Shown here: positions 1 through 7,972 of the stretch, in pieces | How the letters are laid out: each line of letters opens with the position of its first letter | Position numbering within the stretch: the first letter of the stretch is position 1 | Assembly (NCBI GenBank): GCA_029856235.1 | Contig: JAHQWP010000070.1 | Span: 1 to 39,982, forward strand | DNA length: 39,982 nt | Direction: 5' to 3' | Source of the DNA: Promethearchaeia archaeon | Lineage (GTDB): Archaea; Asgardarchaeota; Lokiarchaeia; Sigyniarchaeales; SOKP01 | The notes under the pieces: generated by a model | The model's input: the letters and a program-made list of their open reading frames with translations, nothing else | Database searches by the model: none | Told to the model about the DNA's origin: nothing | Translations under genes and position numbers: made by a program

Positions 1-910
1 GTTCTAAATCCGATAGCGCTTTTTTCATCTTATTAAGATACTCTATGCTTTCTTCAAAGCGATCCCTATCTCTGATGTCAATAAAATAGAATAGTAAATC
101 TGCTTCGAATAGATAAATTTGAGCTTTATTAAGATACTTTTCATGATACTTCTTTTGTCCCCCTAAATCCCATAAAAAAATGGTTGCACCTAACGCTTCT
201 ATTGAACTCACATCTGCACCTCTGGTTGGGCTTAGTCCAATCAACTTTGAGAATTTTCTGTCAACTGAAAATAAAAAACTTGTTTTTCCACTATTATCCA
301 AACCAGCAAACAAAATTTTCATTTTTCTTTGGGAGGATATCGGTGTGGAAGGAGTTTTTTCAATAGTAACAATTTTTTTTAAAAGTCCATTAAAATCGGA
401 CTCAACCTGTTCTTGTGGGGGAAATTCAGTAATTATTTTTTTATCAAATTCAGAAAAAAAATCTATTACAATGTTTTTAAGCCTATTTATGTTATTATAG
501 AGAAAACTTCTCCTTTTCTCGTCTATCAAAATACAGAAAGCGCTCGCTGTTGGGATTTCAGTTGATTCCATATCGATAAAATGAAAGAAAGTAAGAGATG
601 TTAGTTGAAGATCTGGAAAGGGAATAATTCCAAAGTATTGGTATTTTTTCAAAACCTCAATTTCTTTGTTATATACAGCTCCGTCCCCTATTAAAAGAGA
701 TATATTTTTAATAGCTATCTGGATATAATCCCTCAAAGAGATAGTAAGTATTTTGTTAGCATTATCCTCTGTTTTTTTAATTTCTAATTCCTCCATCTCT
801 AAAGGAGGAGGAAACATGTAAATTGGTTGAGGCCCTAGTGTATCGAAAGCGCAAAAGACTAGTCCTTTGATGATTGAAGATTCAATTAATTTATTGAATT
901 TTTTTTTCAA
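1..910 (-). CDS. Longin-like domain + Arf/Rag-like small GTPase (3' end outside window)
   Basis: Reading the minus strand from a TTG at 910 gives 303 open codons running off the window. No in-frame ATG lies between the upstream stop and residue 32, so TTG is the best start; the shared domain begins around residue 12. Residues 12-140 match the N-terminal domain of the GTPases at 6524 and 21671: 'LGPQPI' at 25-30, 'LLIGD' at 72-76 and 'GIIPFPD' at 94-100. The GTPase follows with G1 GLDNSGKT (193-200), a G2 threonine at 219 in SPTRG, and G3 WDLGGQ (237-242). G4, G5 and any C-terminal domain lie beyond base 1. By analogy with 6524-7936 a roadblock/longin tail is expected, but it cannot be seen. 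The gene is divergent from the AIR-synthase-like gene at 993. Confidence 0.85.
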   Translation of the reverse strand, partial: MKKKFNKLIESSIIKGLVFCAFDTLGPQPIYMFPPPLEMEELEIKKTEDNANKILTISLRDYIQIAIKNISLLIGDGAVYNKEIEVLKKYQYFGIIPFPDLQLTSLTFFHFIDMESTEIPTASAFCILIDEKRRSFLYNNINRLKNIVIDFFSEFDKKIITEFPPQEQVESDFNGLLKKIVTIEKTPSTPISSQRKMKILFAGLDNSGKTSFLFSVDRKFSKLIGLSPTRGADVSSIEALGATIFLWDLGGQKKYHEKYLNKAQIYLFEADLLFYFIDIRDRDRFEESIEYLNKMKKALSDLE

Positions 911-964
911 TAGTCTGGAGTTTCTTGTATTTTATTTTCTAATAATAAAAGGTAGGAAATTTAA

Positions 965-973
965 TTATATATA
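965..973 (+). promoter_or_regulatory. TATA box of the 993 gene, likely leaderless transcript
   Basis: The T/A alternation 'ttatatata' is centred about 24 bases before the ATG at 993. That is the usual archaeal TATA-to-start-site distance, so transcription probably begins at or next to the start codon. No Shine-Dalgarno sequence is visible before this ATG, which fits a leaderless mRNA. Confidence 0.5.
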
Positions 974-992
974 GCTTTATTCTAGAACATTA

Positions 993-1949
993 ATGCTAGA
1001 AAAAATTGCAGACTACATACGAACCAACAAAAATATTCTTGAAAAAAAAGAGCTTAATCCTATTGTCCGTTTCATTAGCACAAACTCTTTTAAGAGTCCT
1101 CGTATCTTTTCCGACGTAGGACAAGATTCTGCTGCCATTGATAACAAGAGTGAAATGTACACCTTGGTTACAACGGATAGGATTAAAACAAGTTACATTG
1201 AAAACTATCCTTTTGGTGCAGGATTTAGTTCTATCTTAGTTGGAGTTGATGATATTTTTGCTTGTGGCGGGACACCATTAGCTGCAACCATCATTATTTC
1301 CTTTAAAGAACAAACCATCGGCCAAAAAATGATTGAAGGAATTTGTAACGGTTCAAACAAGTTTAAAGTTCCGATAATTAGAGGCCACACTAATATGAAA
1401 GATTATTACGAGTTAAGCTCCACTTTAGTCGGTGAAATAAAAAAGATAGATTATATTCCAGCAGACAACGCCCGAGAAAACGATAATATTATTTTAGCTG
1501 TAGATTTTGATGGCCAAATAGGGAAAGCTAGTAATCTACATTGGGACACTGTTACGCACAAATCTTCCGAAGTCGTATTAAACAAAAGGTTAGCTATGAA
1601 CATCATCGCTAAAGAACATCTTGTTAACTCTTCAAAAGACGTGTCAAACGGAGGGATTTTCGGTACAATTTTACAGCTTTTAAAATATTCTAATGTCGGA
1701 GCAGATATCAATGTTGAAAAGATCGTTGTTCCTCCTAAACTAGTAGAAAAGGGTTATCAACTAGAAACCTATGTTCAAATGTTTTTAACCACTTCTTATA
1801 TTTTAACTGCACCAGAAGAAACATCTCAGGAAGTAATAAAGACTTTCAACAAGCATGACATGTCAGCCGCTGTTATTGGAAGGATTAGAAATGAATCGGA
1901 TTTAAATATTACTGATAGTAAAGATTCAATGAAAGTTTTAGAATTTTGA
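993..1949 (+). CDS. AIR synthase-related protein (PurM/HypE/SelD/ThiL superfamily)
   Basis: The 318-residue product has the PurM-superfamily layout. A first nucleotide-binding strand carries 'GQDSAAI' (43-49), in place of the usual GDDAA. 'VGVDDIFACGGTPLA' (83-97) matches the conserved 'vNDi.a.Ga.Pl' segment. 'RGHTN' (130-134) corresponds to the GGHT loop, and 'DVSNGG' (216-221) to the second-domain D-x-S-x-GG motif. These enzymes bind ATP and make phosphorylated or acyl-phosphate intermediates. The overall form recalls the 'methanogenesis marker 2'/sll0787-type branch, whose substrates are unknown, more than ThiL or SelD; no Cys/Sec active site typical of SelD is seen. The SLOG-family gene begins 32 bases downstream on the same strand, so the two are probably cotranscribed. 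The superfamily call is firm and the exact function is not. Confidence 0.75.
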   Translation: MLEKIADYIRTNKNILEKKELNPIVRFISTNSFKSPRIFSDVGQDSAAIDNKSEMYTLVTTDRIKTSYIENYPFGAGFSSILVGVDDIFACGGTPLAATIIISFKEQTIGQKMIEGICNGSNKFKVPIIRGHTNMKDYYELSSTLVGEIKKIDYIPADNARENDNIILAVDFDGQIGKASNLHWDTVTHKSSEVVLNKRLAMNIIAKEHLVNSSKDVSNGGIFGTILQLLKYSNVGADINVEKIVVPPKLVEKGYQLETYVQMFLTTSYILTAPEETSQEVIKTFNKHDMSAAVIGRIRNESDLNITDSKDSMKVLEF

Positions 1950-1981
1950 TTATAAAAAGGACAAAAAAAAGTTGATATTTT

Positions 1982-2542
1982 ATGAATTTTGATTTTAAAA
2001 GAAACTTTAAGGGAACTATTTCTATTATTGGGACGAGCGAAATCGATTCTGCAACAAAAAAGCTAACAATTGAATTAGGACGATTATTAGCTAAAAATCA
2101 TTTCGCAATTGCTTGTGGAGGTCTATTTGGTGTTATGGAAGCCGTATGTAAAGGCGCGAAACAAGAAGGTGGCTTTACAATTGGAATAATACCTTTTGAA
2201 GATAAGAGTAAAGCGAACAAGTATATAGATGTTGTGATTCCTGTTCCTTTTTCTCAAGCTCGAAACGTTATTGTCGTGCTAAGTGGTGATGCATGTATTG
2301 CCATAGAAGGAAAAGCAGGAACGTTATCTGAGATGTGTTTTGCTTGGATATATGGAAAACCAATCATTGCACTAACTGGAGAAATCAATGGATGGTCATC
2401 GAAGATGGCAGGAACAAAAATTGACGATAGGAGGAATGACATAATTTATGGTGCTAAATCGGCTCAAGAAGCGGTTGAAAAACTAAATGAAATATTTAAA
2501 TCTAACCCTAATGTTGCATACGATATGCCTACAGAGTTCTAA
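1982..2542 (+). CDS. SLOG-superfamily protein (TIGR00725 / LOG-DprA related)
   Basis: The 186-residue product has a Rossmann-like SLOG fold. 'GGLFGVME' (46-53) corresponds to the GG-x-x-G-x-M nucleotide-binding turn, followed by 'GIIPFED' and 'SQARN' (91-95). 'GKAGTLSE' (110-117) takes the place of the PGGxGTxxE signature of LOG cytokinin phosphoribohydrolases and the GGGxGTLSE of TIGR00725 proteins. The conserved E117 remains, but the first glycines of the loop are replaced by 'EGKA'. Members bind nucleotides or nucleotide-like ligands; the substrate of this branch is not established. It starts 32 bases after the AIR-synthase-like gene, which suggests a joint metabolic or cofactor role. Its length is normal for the family. 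Confidence 0.75.
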   Translation: MNFDFKRNFKGTISIIGTSEIDSATKKLTIELGRLLAKNHFAIACGGLFGVMEAVCKGAKQEGGFTIGIIPFEDKSKANKYIDVVIPVPFSQARNVIVVLSGDACIAIEGKAGTLSEMCFAWIYGKPIIALTGEINGWSSKMAGTKIDDRRNDIIYGAKSAQEAVEKLNEIFKSNPNVAYDMPTEF

Positions 2543-2649
2543 AAACTACAAAGCTTATTAATGGCTAATTAAGTAAACTAATTTTTGGGGGAATATCCCT
2601 TTTAAAATTAAAAAATAGCTAAAGGTTTTAATATTTAAGTTTGAGATAA

Positions 2650-2658
2650 TTTTATAAG
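2650..2658 (+). promoter_or_regulatory. TATA-like element upstream of the Rag-like GTPase
   Basis: 'ttttataag' lies about 75 bases before the TTG start at 2730 in an otherwise AT-rich gap. With a start site about 25 bases downstream it would leave a leader of roughly 45-50 bases. That leader contains 'aaggtg' about ten bases before the TTG, a partial match to the archaeal Shine-Dalgarno sequence. Confidence 0.35.
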
Positions 2659-2729
2659 AATGAGTGCAATATTATCTTACATAAGAATATATACAAAAAT
2701 TACATTGTCTATTTCAAGGTGTAACTATT

Positions 2730-3698
2730 TTGGCAATTCAATTTTTAACTAAGGATGAGAAAGATAAGAAAAAGGTTGTCTCCGCATCGAAACTACTCTT
2801 TACAGGCTTAGACAATGCGGGTAAAACGACAATCATTTATGGTATCCAAAGAGAATTCTCTAAAATAGCTTTCCTAAAACCAACTCGTGGAGCCCAACGA
2901 AGAATTTTCGAGTTCATGGGAAGAGAAATTGCAGAATGGGATCTAGGAGGACAAATCTCTTATCGAATTTCGTATTTGAAAAACCCAGGTAAATACTTCG
3001 ATGACACAGAAATAGCTATTTACGTAATAGATATTCAGAATCGAGTAAGGTTACCTGAAGCAATAAGCTATTTAAAAGATGTTGTAGAGCAATTCAAGAA
3101 ACTCGAGATCGCTCCGCCTATTTACATATTTTTGCATAAATACGATCCTGCTTTAAGGCGAAATGCACTAAATGAAATGAAAAATCTCGAAGTAGAAATA
3201 AAAGAAAAAGTAAAGCGCAATGTAGAATATAAACAAATCTTTTATTATAATACAAGCATCTACGATCTCCCATCAATTATAAAAGCAATGTCAGAAATAT
3301 TACTAAGCTTATATTCAAAGTCAGAATTAATTGAAAAAACAATCATCGAATTTGGTAAGAAAACGTACTCTGATGGAATTGTTTTGCTTGATGACAATTC
3401 TTTAATCATCGGAAGCTATTATAAGGATGATGAAACTAAGAATTTACTATCTGCAAGCACTCCTTATTTTCTAACCCTTAATGATAGCTTTGTTTTTACT
3501 GAAGTCCAACCCAGTCGCAAGGAAGAAGATAATCACATGGTTGTCCAAAGATTTGGAAGAAACTTCTTGTTTAAGCAACTGTCTTTAAAAGAAGGTATTA
3601 ACCCTTATTATATTCTCATGCTCAAACAAGACACTCACATTAATAAAGAAGATATTGCTTGTTTTTCTAACTTACTAAAAGAGATACTTTATAGCTAA
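2730..3698 (+). CDS. Rag/Gtr-like small GTPase with C-terminal roadblock/longin-like domain
   Basis: The 322-residue product starts at TTG, with AAGGTG upstream. The GTPase core has G1 GLDNAGKT (26-33), a G2 threonine at 52 in KPTRG, G3 WDLGGQ (70-75), G4 'HKYD' (136-139) and G5 'TSI' (175-177). A histidine in place of the first G4 asparagine is typical of Rag/Gtr GTPases, which carry 'HKxD'. The stretch around G5, 'FYYNTSIYD', also closely resembles the RagC segment as I remember it. Residues 190-322 form an alpha/beta domain ('SDGIVLLDDNSLIIGSY' near 204) in the place where Rag proteins carry a roadblock/longin domain used for dimerisation. There is no lipidation motif and no N-terminal longin domain. 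A zinc-ribbon/roadblock gene lies next downstream. The architecture is read directly; a Rag-type role is inferred. Confidence 0.82.
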   Translation: MAIQFLTKDEKDKKKVVSASKLLFTGLDNAGKTTIIYGIQREFSKIAFLKPTRGAQRRIFEFMGREIAEWDLGGQISYRISYLKNPGKYFDDTEIAIYVIDIQNRVRLPEAISYLKDVVEQFKKLEIAPPIYIFLHKYDPALRRNALNEMKNLEVEIKEKVKRNVEYKQIFYYNTSIYDLPSIIKAMSEILLSLYSKSELIEKTIIEFGKKTYSDGIVLLDDNSLIIGSYYKDDETKNLLSASTPYFLTLNDSFVFTEVQPSRKEEDNHMVVQRFGRNFLFKQLSLKEGINPYYILMLKQDTHINKEDIACFSNLLKEILYS

Positions 3699-3766
3699 CT
3701 CTTTTATTTTTTATATTTGTTTTTGTCAATATTAATAAAATTGTATTTTTTTACTAGTATTATAGT

Positions 3767-3780
3767 TAAAGGTTTATAAA
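3767..3780 (+). promoter_or_regulatory. BRE/TATA promoter of the roadblock gene
   Basis: 'taaagg' followed directly by 'tttataaa' is a good BRE plus TATA pair, centred about 50 bases before the ATG at 3825. The predicted start site near 3800 leaves a leader of about 25 bases. The gene therefore has its own promoter even though the upstream GTPase is on the same strand. Confidence 0.5.
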
Positions 3781-3824
3781 AGTAATATTTCTGATTTCAA
3801 TAACTGACAGAAGAGATAAGTAAA

Positions 3825-4841
3825 ATGATTATTTGTTCCAACTGTGGGACTACAAACAACGAAACGGATGGTCGCATCTGTAGAAAATGTGGCGCGCTAC
3901 TTCCCAGTTCCAATAAACCCCCAAGGATAAAAATCTCTCCCAAAAAAGCCGTAAAACCACAATTGGATGAAAAGAGAGCGCCACCTGAAAAAGAGAAACA
4001 AGTAGCTACTCCTCAAAGAAAAGAACCGAAAAAAAAACCTGCCGCTAAACCAAAAATTTTAGATCTTCACGAAATTCCTAAACCTGAAAATAAAGTCAAG
4101 GAAGGGTTATTAGAGGATGAAATAGAAAGCGAGCTTAGCGACCCTGATGATGAAAACAATAAGGAATTTTTGCAAGAGATCACACCACAACCTTTTAGAG
4201 GTTCAATTATTGTAGATAAAAGCGTTTATGGTAGTTCTAAGCAAGTTAAGGTCTCAACGGGTTCAGAATCTCGATCTTCTAAAAGTACCTCTACCTCATC
4301 CCGCCAAATAGAATCTACTCTCTTAAAACAGAAGCAATTAGAAGATGATATGACAAAGGTACTTTCTTTTCTTTCAAAAAAAATTACTGTAAAACCACTG
4401 GAAACGATTCAAAAAGAAGTAAAGATCAAAGAAAAACCTGTAAAAGTCATACCCCCTTCAAGTATGAGTGAGATTCTAAAAGATCTTCTGAAATTGGATT
4501 TACATATCGAAGCCTCTGCAATTATTAAGAAAGATGGTACAATCCTCGCCTCTGCGATTAGTTCGAGGATATCAGATTCCCTCTTTGCTACGATTGGTCA
4601 GAATTTATCAATGATTGGCAACGATATAATTGAAGGTTTAAGTGCTGGAACACTAATGAATATATCTATTAGAGGATCTCATGGAGTATTAGATCTTGCA
4701 CCTATTGGCTCAAAAGAGACTTTAGGAAATGATATGATTTTAATAATTCTTTCAAACCCTAAAGTGAAAAGTGGAATAATTCATTTTGCTGTATCTATTG
4801 TTAAAAAACAAGTAACACAATACTTAGGATTGTCAAAATAG
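3825..4841 (+). CDS. Zinc-ribbon, charged linker and roadblock/LC7 domain protein
   Basis: The 338-residue product begins with a four-cysteine zinc ribbon (C4, C7, C19, C22). A long K/P/E-rich and then S/T-rich stretch follows (about 28-165) and is probably disordered. The C-terminal part (about 213-338) has the roadblock/LC7 pattern: an amphipathic helix, 'EASAIIKKDGTILAS', a central helix, 'GTLMNISIRGSHGVLDLAPI', then 'DMILIILSNPKVKSGIIHFA' and a final helix. Roadblock proteins dimerise and act as platforms or regulators for small GTPases, as with MglB and the Ragulator LAMTOR subunits. The gene follows the Rag-like GTPase but has its own promoter. A role as its scaffold is inferred from fold and position. 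Confidence 0.82.
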   Translation: MIICSNCGTTNNETDGRICRKCGALLPSSNKPPRIKISPKKAVKPQLDEKRAPPEKEKQVATPQRKEPKKKPAAKPKILDLHEIPKPENKVKEGLLEDEIESELSDPDDENNKEFLQEITPQPFRGSIIVDKSVYGSSKQVKVSTGSESRSSKSTSTSSRQIESTLLKQKQLEDDMTKVLSFLSKKITVKPLETIQKEVKIKEKPVKVIPPSSMSEILKDLLKLDLHIEASAIIKKDGTILASAISSRISDSLFATIGQNLSMIGNDIIEGLSAGTLMNISIRGSHGVLDLAPIGSKETLGNDMILIILSNPKVKSGIIHFAVSIVKKQVTQYLGLSK

Positions 4842-4858
4842 GATACATCGCTTGGATT

Positions 4859-5656
4859 TTAGAGTAATTGTTTCTGAATAATTAGTTTTGAGACTTTTTC
4901 TGTTTTAAAATATTGCATGTTAATCATTAACTCTTGCAAAAACGAATTTAGATTATTTATTCCCACTAAAGGGACAGAATTATCATTAATTTTAATCCAA
5001 TTAGTTTCTAATGTCACCATAATTGGAATTAGAGTAAAGGGTAGTCTTTTACGGATTTTAAAGTTCATTCCTAACAGTTTTTGTATTAAATCTGAAAGCG
5101 TTTCAGGATTTTTTTTTAAAGCGACGACTCTTTGATACTGTAAATTAGCGGCTTTATTCATCGCGCCGTAAGAGTCTTTCCTTTTCCATTGTTTAGCATC
5201 TATAATGAGGATATGATTTTGGTAAATCCCTATAACATCAATTTCGTATCGTTTTTGAGATGTTTCGTATTTCAAATTCGATCTATCTGAGAACCTAAAA
5301 TTTTTAATTGTTCTATAATTGTTTTGAGATAAAATTTCTTGAATTAAAGCTTCAAATCCGTCGTAATTTAATAAAAGAGATAACTGGTTAACATCTAACT
5401 CTAAAAATTGTAGACCCCTAGTGATAAAAATGATTTTATCTATTACAATGTAATTAATGTAATTTCCCTTCTGAATTGAAATAAAATCGAACCTTTCCAG
5501 AAACTCTCGGAGTTCTAAATCGTTAAATTTTTTGAAAAATGTTATATCTGATATCTCAAACCATAACTCGGTTACTTCAGAATCTCCTTCTTTTAGAAGA
5601 TTGTAGATTTCTAAGAAAAATTGTTTTAGCGATTGAATAGAAAAGAAATCAGACAT
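4859..5656 (-). CDS. PD-(D/E)XK restriction-endonuclease-like protein
   Basis: The 265-residue product has the archaeal restriction-endonuclease-like core in its second half. 'GFEALIQEILSQNNY' (100-114) supplies the usual N-terminal helix with E102. 'YEIDVIG' supplies the metal-binding D140, and 'ILIIDAKQWKR' gives D153-x-K155 followed by the typical Q/W. The first 95 residues are helical and not recognised. It resembles Mrr-like or Holliday-junction-nuclease-like proteins that act on DNA, but no methylase or partner is nearby, so restriction is not implied. It ends 18 bases from the end of the convergent roadblock gene and is read in the same direction as the ATP-cone gene upstream of it. 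Confidence 0.75.
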   Translation of the reverse strand: MSDFFSIQSLKQFFLEIYNLLKEGDSEVTELWFEISDITFFKKFNDLELREFLERFDFISIQKGNYINYIVIDKIIFITRGLQFLELDVNQLSLLLNYDGFEALIQEILSQNNYRTIKNFRFSDRSNLKYETSQKRYEIDVIGIYQNHILIIDAKQWKRKDSYGAMNKAANLQYQRVVALKKNPETLSDLIQKLLGMNFKIRKRLPFTLIPIMVTLETNWIKINDNSVPLVGINNLNSFLQELMINMQYFKTEKVSKLIIQKQLL

Positions 5657-5725
5657 AATCTATTTTATGTTAATAATCTAAAAGAATAGATGGAGAGTTA
5701 AGATATAATGATTAATTGCCCTGAT

Positions 5726-6151
5726 TCATTTAGAATGGTTGGAATCCTCAATTAATTTTTTAACTTCTTTAAATTCATATATAACCCCTGCGTAAATGAA
5801 TTCTTTCAATTCGTCCAGATCGTGACAGTCTTCGATTTTCTTTTCCAAATCTTTATAGGGAAATCCGATTCTTGTATTTTTTAAACGCGCAATCTCAAAA
5901 CCAAATTTAGAGAGTGTATAACTAACTAACTCCCTTATAAGAGGTGCAGTTAAAATTTTAAGGTTAGATGATGTTATAAAACGAAAAACATCAAGCGTGA
6001 CTTTTTCCGCATCTTGCTCAGATAGTTCCGTCTCATTTCGTAATGTGGTATAAATTCTGTTAGGATCAAATTTGTTTTTTTTCACGATCCCCGATTTTTT
6101 ATCTTTAAAGAGCACTTCTGGTAATGATTCATAAATTTTTTCTTCAAACAT
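5726..6151 (-). CDS. Stand-alone ATP-cone domain protein
   Basis: Read from the ATG at 6151, the product has 141 residues. An in-frame ATG at 6220 would add 23 hydrophobic, AT-biased residues that do not fit the domain, so the shorter form is preferred. The pattern is that of an ATP-cone: 'GIVKKNKFDPNRIYTTL', 'LSEQDAEKVTLDVFRFI', 'LTAPLIRELVSYTL', then 'FEIARLKNTRIGFP'. ATP-cones bind ATP/dATP allosterically in ribonucleotide reductases and in the NrdR repressor. Here no reductase domain and no NrdR zinc ribbon is attached. About 35 charged residues follow the domain. It may be a regulatory subunit acting in trans. Neighbouring genes give no clear link to nucleotide reduction. Confidence 0.7.
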   Translation of the reverse strand: MFEEKIYESLPEVLFKDKKSGIVKKNKFDPNRIYTTLRNETELSEQDAEKVTLDVFRFITSSNLKILTAPLIRELVSYTLSKFGFEIARLKNTRIGFPYKDLEKKIEDCHDLDELKEFIYAGVIYEFKEVKKLIEDSNHSK

Positions 6152-6523
6152 TGTAATACAAGATGAGTTTGTCCATTTGATGATTATAGTTAAGAAAGTA
6201 ATTATTCGCAATAAATACAATTATTAATTTTTTATTAATTCACTTTAAATATTAAGATATTAGTACTCGAAGAATTTCCATGTTTACTTCAAGGATTACT
6301 AGCAAACCAAGATTACTTTATCAAATTCATTAGATTTGCTTATTTTTTTAAAAAAATAAAGATTTAATTAAAAATTCTTTCTTAATATATTAAAATAATA
6401 TAATATTTTAAATCGGTTTAAAAGAACTAGGAAAAGTATAATTATATCTTTTGATTTAAAAGTAGCGAATCTTTGCTTTCTTTCTTTTAAATCTTTACGA
6501 AAATCAATGAATTTCATAGAATT
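6152..6523. other. AT-rich divergent intergenic region
   Basis: These 372 bases separate the divergent ATP-cone gene and the longin-GTPase gene. No convincing open frame or RNA gene is visible. The stretch is very AT-rich, with runs of A and T around 6340-6400. A possible TATA element for the plus-strand gene lies near 6438-6446 ('taattatat'). The promoters of both genes presumably lie here. Confidence 0.5.
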
Positions 6524-7936
6524 ATGTCAAAACCAATGAATAACGTCATCAAATCAGTCGTTTTAAGTTTGTTTAACGATGATGGACCAACACCAATAAT
6601 TTATTGGCCAGAAACGATGGATGAGTCTTCAAGGCTTTTAATTGCTATGAAAACAATCTCTCTATTGATGGGCGATACAGTATATCAAAATGGCACTTCT
6701 ACTGAGGATGTAAATTATTTTGGAATCCTCCCTTTTCCTGATTTAAAATTAAACGGGTTAACTTACTTTTTTTTAATATTAGATCCATCAGCTCGTGGAA
6801 ATGCTAAAGCTGCTACTATAACTGTTCTAATTGACGAGGATGATCGCGTTTTTTTCTATGAAAACATGAAATACCTCCGGGTTATAATTGATAGTGCCGC
6901 GTCAAAGGTTCAAATAGCTAAGACTTCTGAGGAAAATGAAACTATAATGGGAGAATTAAAAGATGAATTATTCGAATTTACAAGCGAAATAAAAGACCCT
7001 TTTTCGCTATTTCGACAAATTAAAATTCTTATGACTGGTTTAGATCGCGCGGGAAAAACGAGTTTTCTCCACGCTGTTAAGAAGCAGTACTCTGAAATCA
7101 TTAAAACTCTTCCTACAAAGGGAGTAGCGAGAAGCGATGAAAAGATTTTTGAGGAACAAAATTCTACAATATCTATATGGGATCTTGGTGGCCAAAAAAG
7201 TTACCGTGAAAAATTCCTTGAGCAGCGAAAAATATACTTATACAACGTAGATTTACTTTTTTTCTTTATAGATGTCCAAGATTTTGCAAGAATAAACGAG
7301 TCTGTTGAGTTGTTTACAAAAGTCATTGATTCACTAGAAGAACTAGAAGAATATCCCCCAATCGTTATTTGTCTAAATAAGTGTGATCCAGATATAAAAA
7401 ATTCAGACGATATAAGATCTAATATCAATACAATAATTGAACAAATTCATGAAATCTCGGAACCATTTTTCATAAAAATTTTTGAAACGTCTATATTTGA
7501 TGGATTTTCGTTAATATCTGCTTATTCCTACGGATTATCACAATTATCTCCTAACAGAAAATTATTTGAAAATCAATTGAAACATTTTGCGAAGAAAATA
7601 AACTCAGATGCTATACTTTTACTTAACGAAAATGGCATAATATTGTCAAATTTCTCTGAATCCGGCATTTCTGAAAAGGTATTTGAAATATCAGCACCTC
7701 ACTTTCAAACCTTATATAAGACTTTTAAAGAATTTAAACTGCTCAAACAGGATTTTCTAGTTTCTTCTGGAATAACGGACGAATCAAAAAAAATAATATT
7801 TAAAAGGATATTCGTTGAAAAATATAACCTCTACCTATTACTTTTTATGGAAAAAGACCTAAATCTAGATAAAATTGAAAAAAATTTACCTAAATTATCA
7901 AAAAATCTTAAAGATTTAATTCAAACCTATATTTAG
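6524..7936 (+). CDS. Three-domain longin-like / Arf-Rag-like GTPase / roadblock-like protein
   Basis: The 470-residue product has three parts. Residues 9-123 form a longin-like domain with 'DGPTPIIYWPE' (20-30), 'AMKTISLLMGD' (41-51) and 'GILPFPDLKLNGL' (67-79). After a linker the GTPase has G1 GLDRAGKT (172-179), a G2 threonine at 198, G3 WDLGGQ (219-224), G4 NKCD (265-268) and G5 'ETSIFD' (301-306). Residues 328-470 form a Rag-type C-terminal domain ('SDAILLLNENGIILSN'). The G1 form is Arf-like, while the G5 region and the domain order resemble RagC. The same N-terminal domain occurs at 1-910 and at 21671-22720. It probably acts at a membrane or scaffold as a nucleotide switch; the partner is unknown. 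ATG at 6524 is used, and another in-frame ATG follows four codons later. Confidence 0.85.
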   Translation: MSKPMNNVIKSVVLSLFNDDGPTPIIYWPETMDESSRLLIAMKTISLLMGDTVYQNGTSTEDVNYFGILPFPDLKLNGLTYFFLILDPSARGNAKAATITVLIDEDDRVFFYENMKYLRVIIDSAASKVQIAKTSEENETIMGELKDELFEFTSEIKDPFSLFRQIKILMTGLDRAGKTSFLHAVKKQYSEIIKTLPTKGVARSDEKIFEEQNSTISIWDLGGQKSYREKFLEQRKIYLYNVDLLFFFIDVQDFARINESVELFTKVIDSLEELEEYPPIVICLNKCDPDIKNSDDIRSNINTIIEQIHEISEPFFIKIFETSIFDGFSLISAYSYGLSQLSPNRKLFENQLKHFAKKINSDAILLLNENGIILSNFSESGISEKVFEISAPHFQTLYKTFKEFKLLKQDFLVSSGITDESKKIIFKRIFVEKYNLYLLLFMEKDLNLDKIEKNLPKLSKNLKDLIQTYI

Positions 7937-7972
7937 TTTATCTTGAAAAAGTAAAATAGAAATAGTAAATTA

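Noticed and set aside
180-500. A 106-residue plus-strand open frame
   Set aside because: It is antisense to the longin-GTPase at 1-910, where G1 and the longin motifs are read on the minus strand.
6152-6220. Longer start (ATG 6220) for the ATP-cone gene
   Set aside because: The added 23 residues are hydrophobic and AT-driven, do not fit the ATP-cone start, and no ribosome site supports them.
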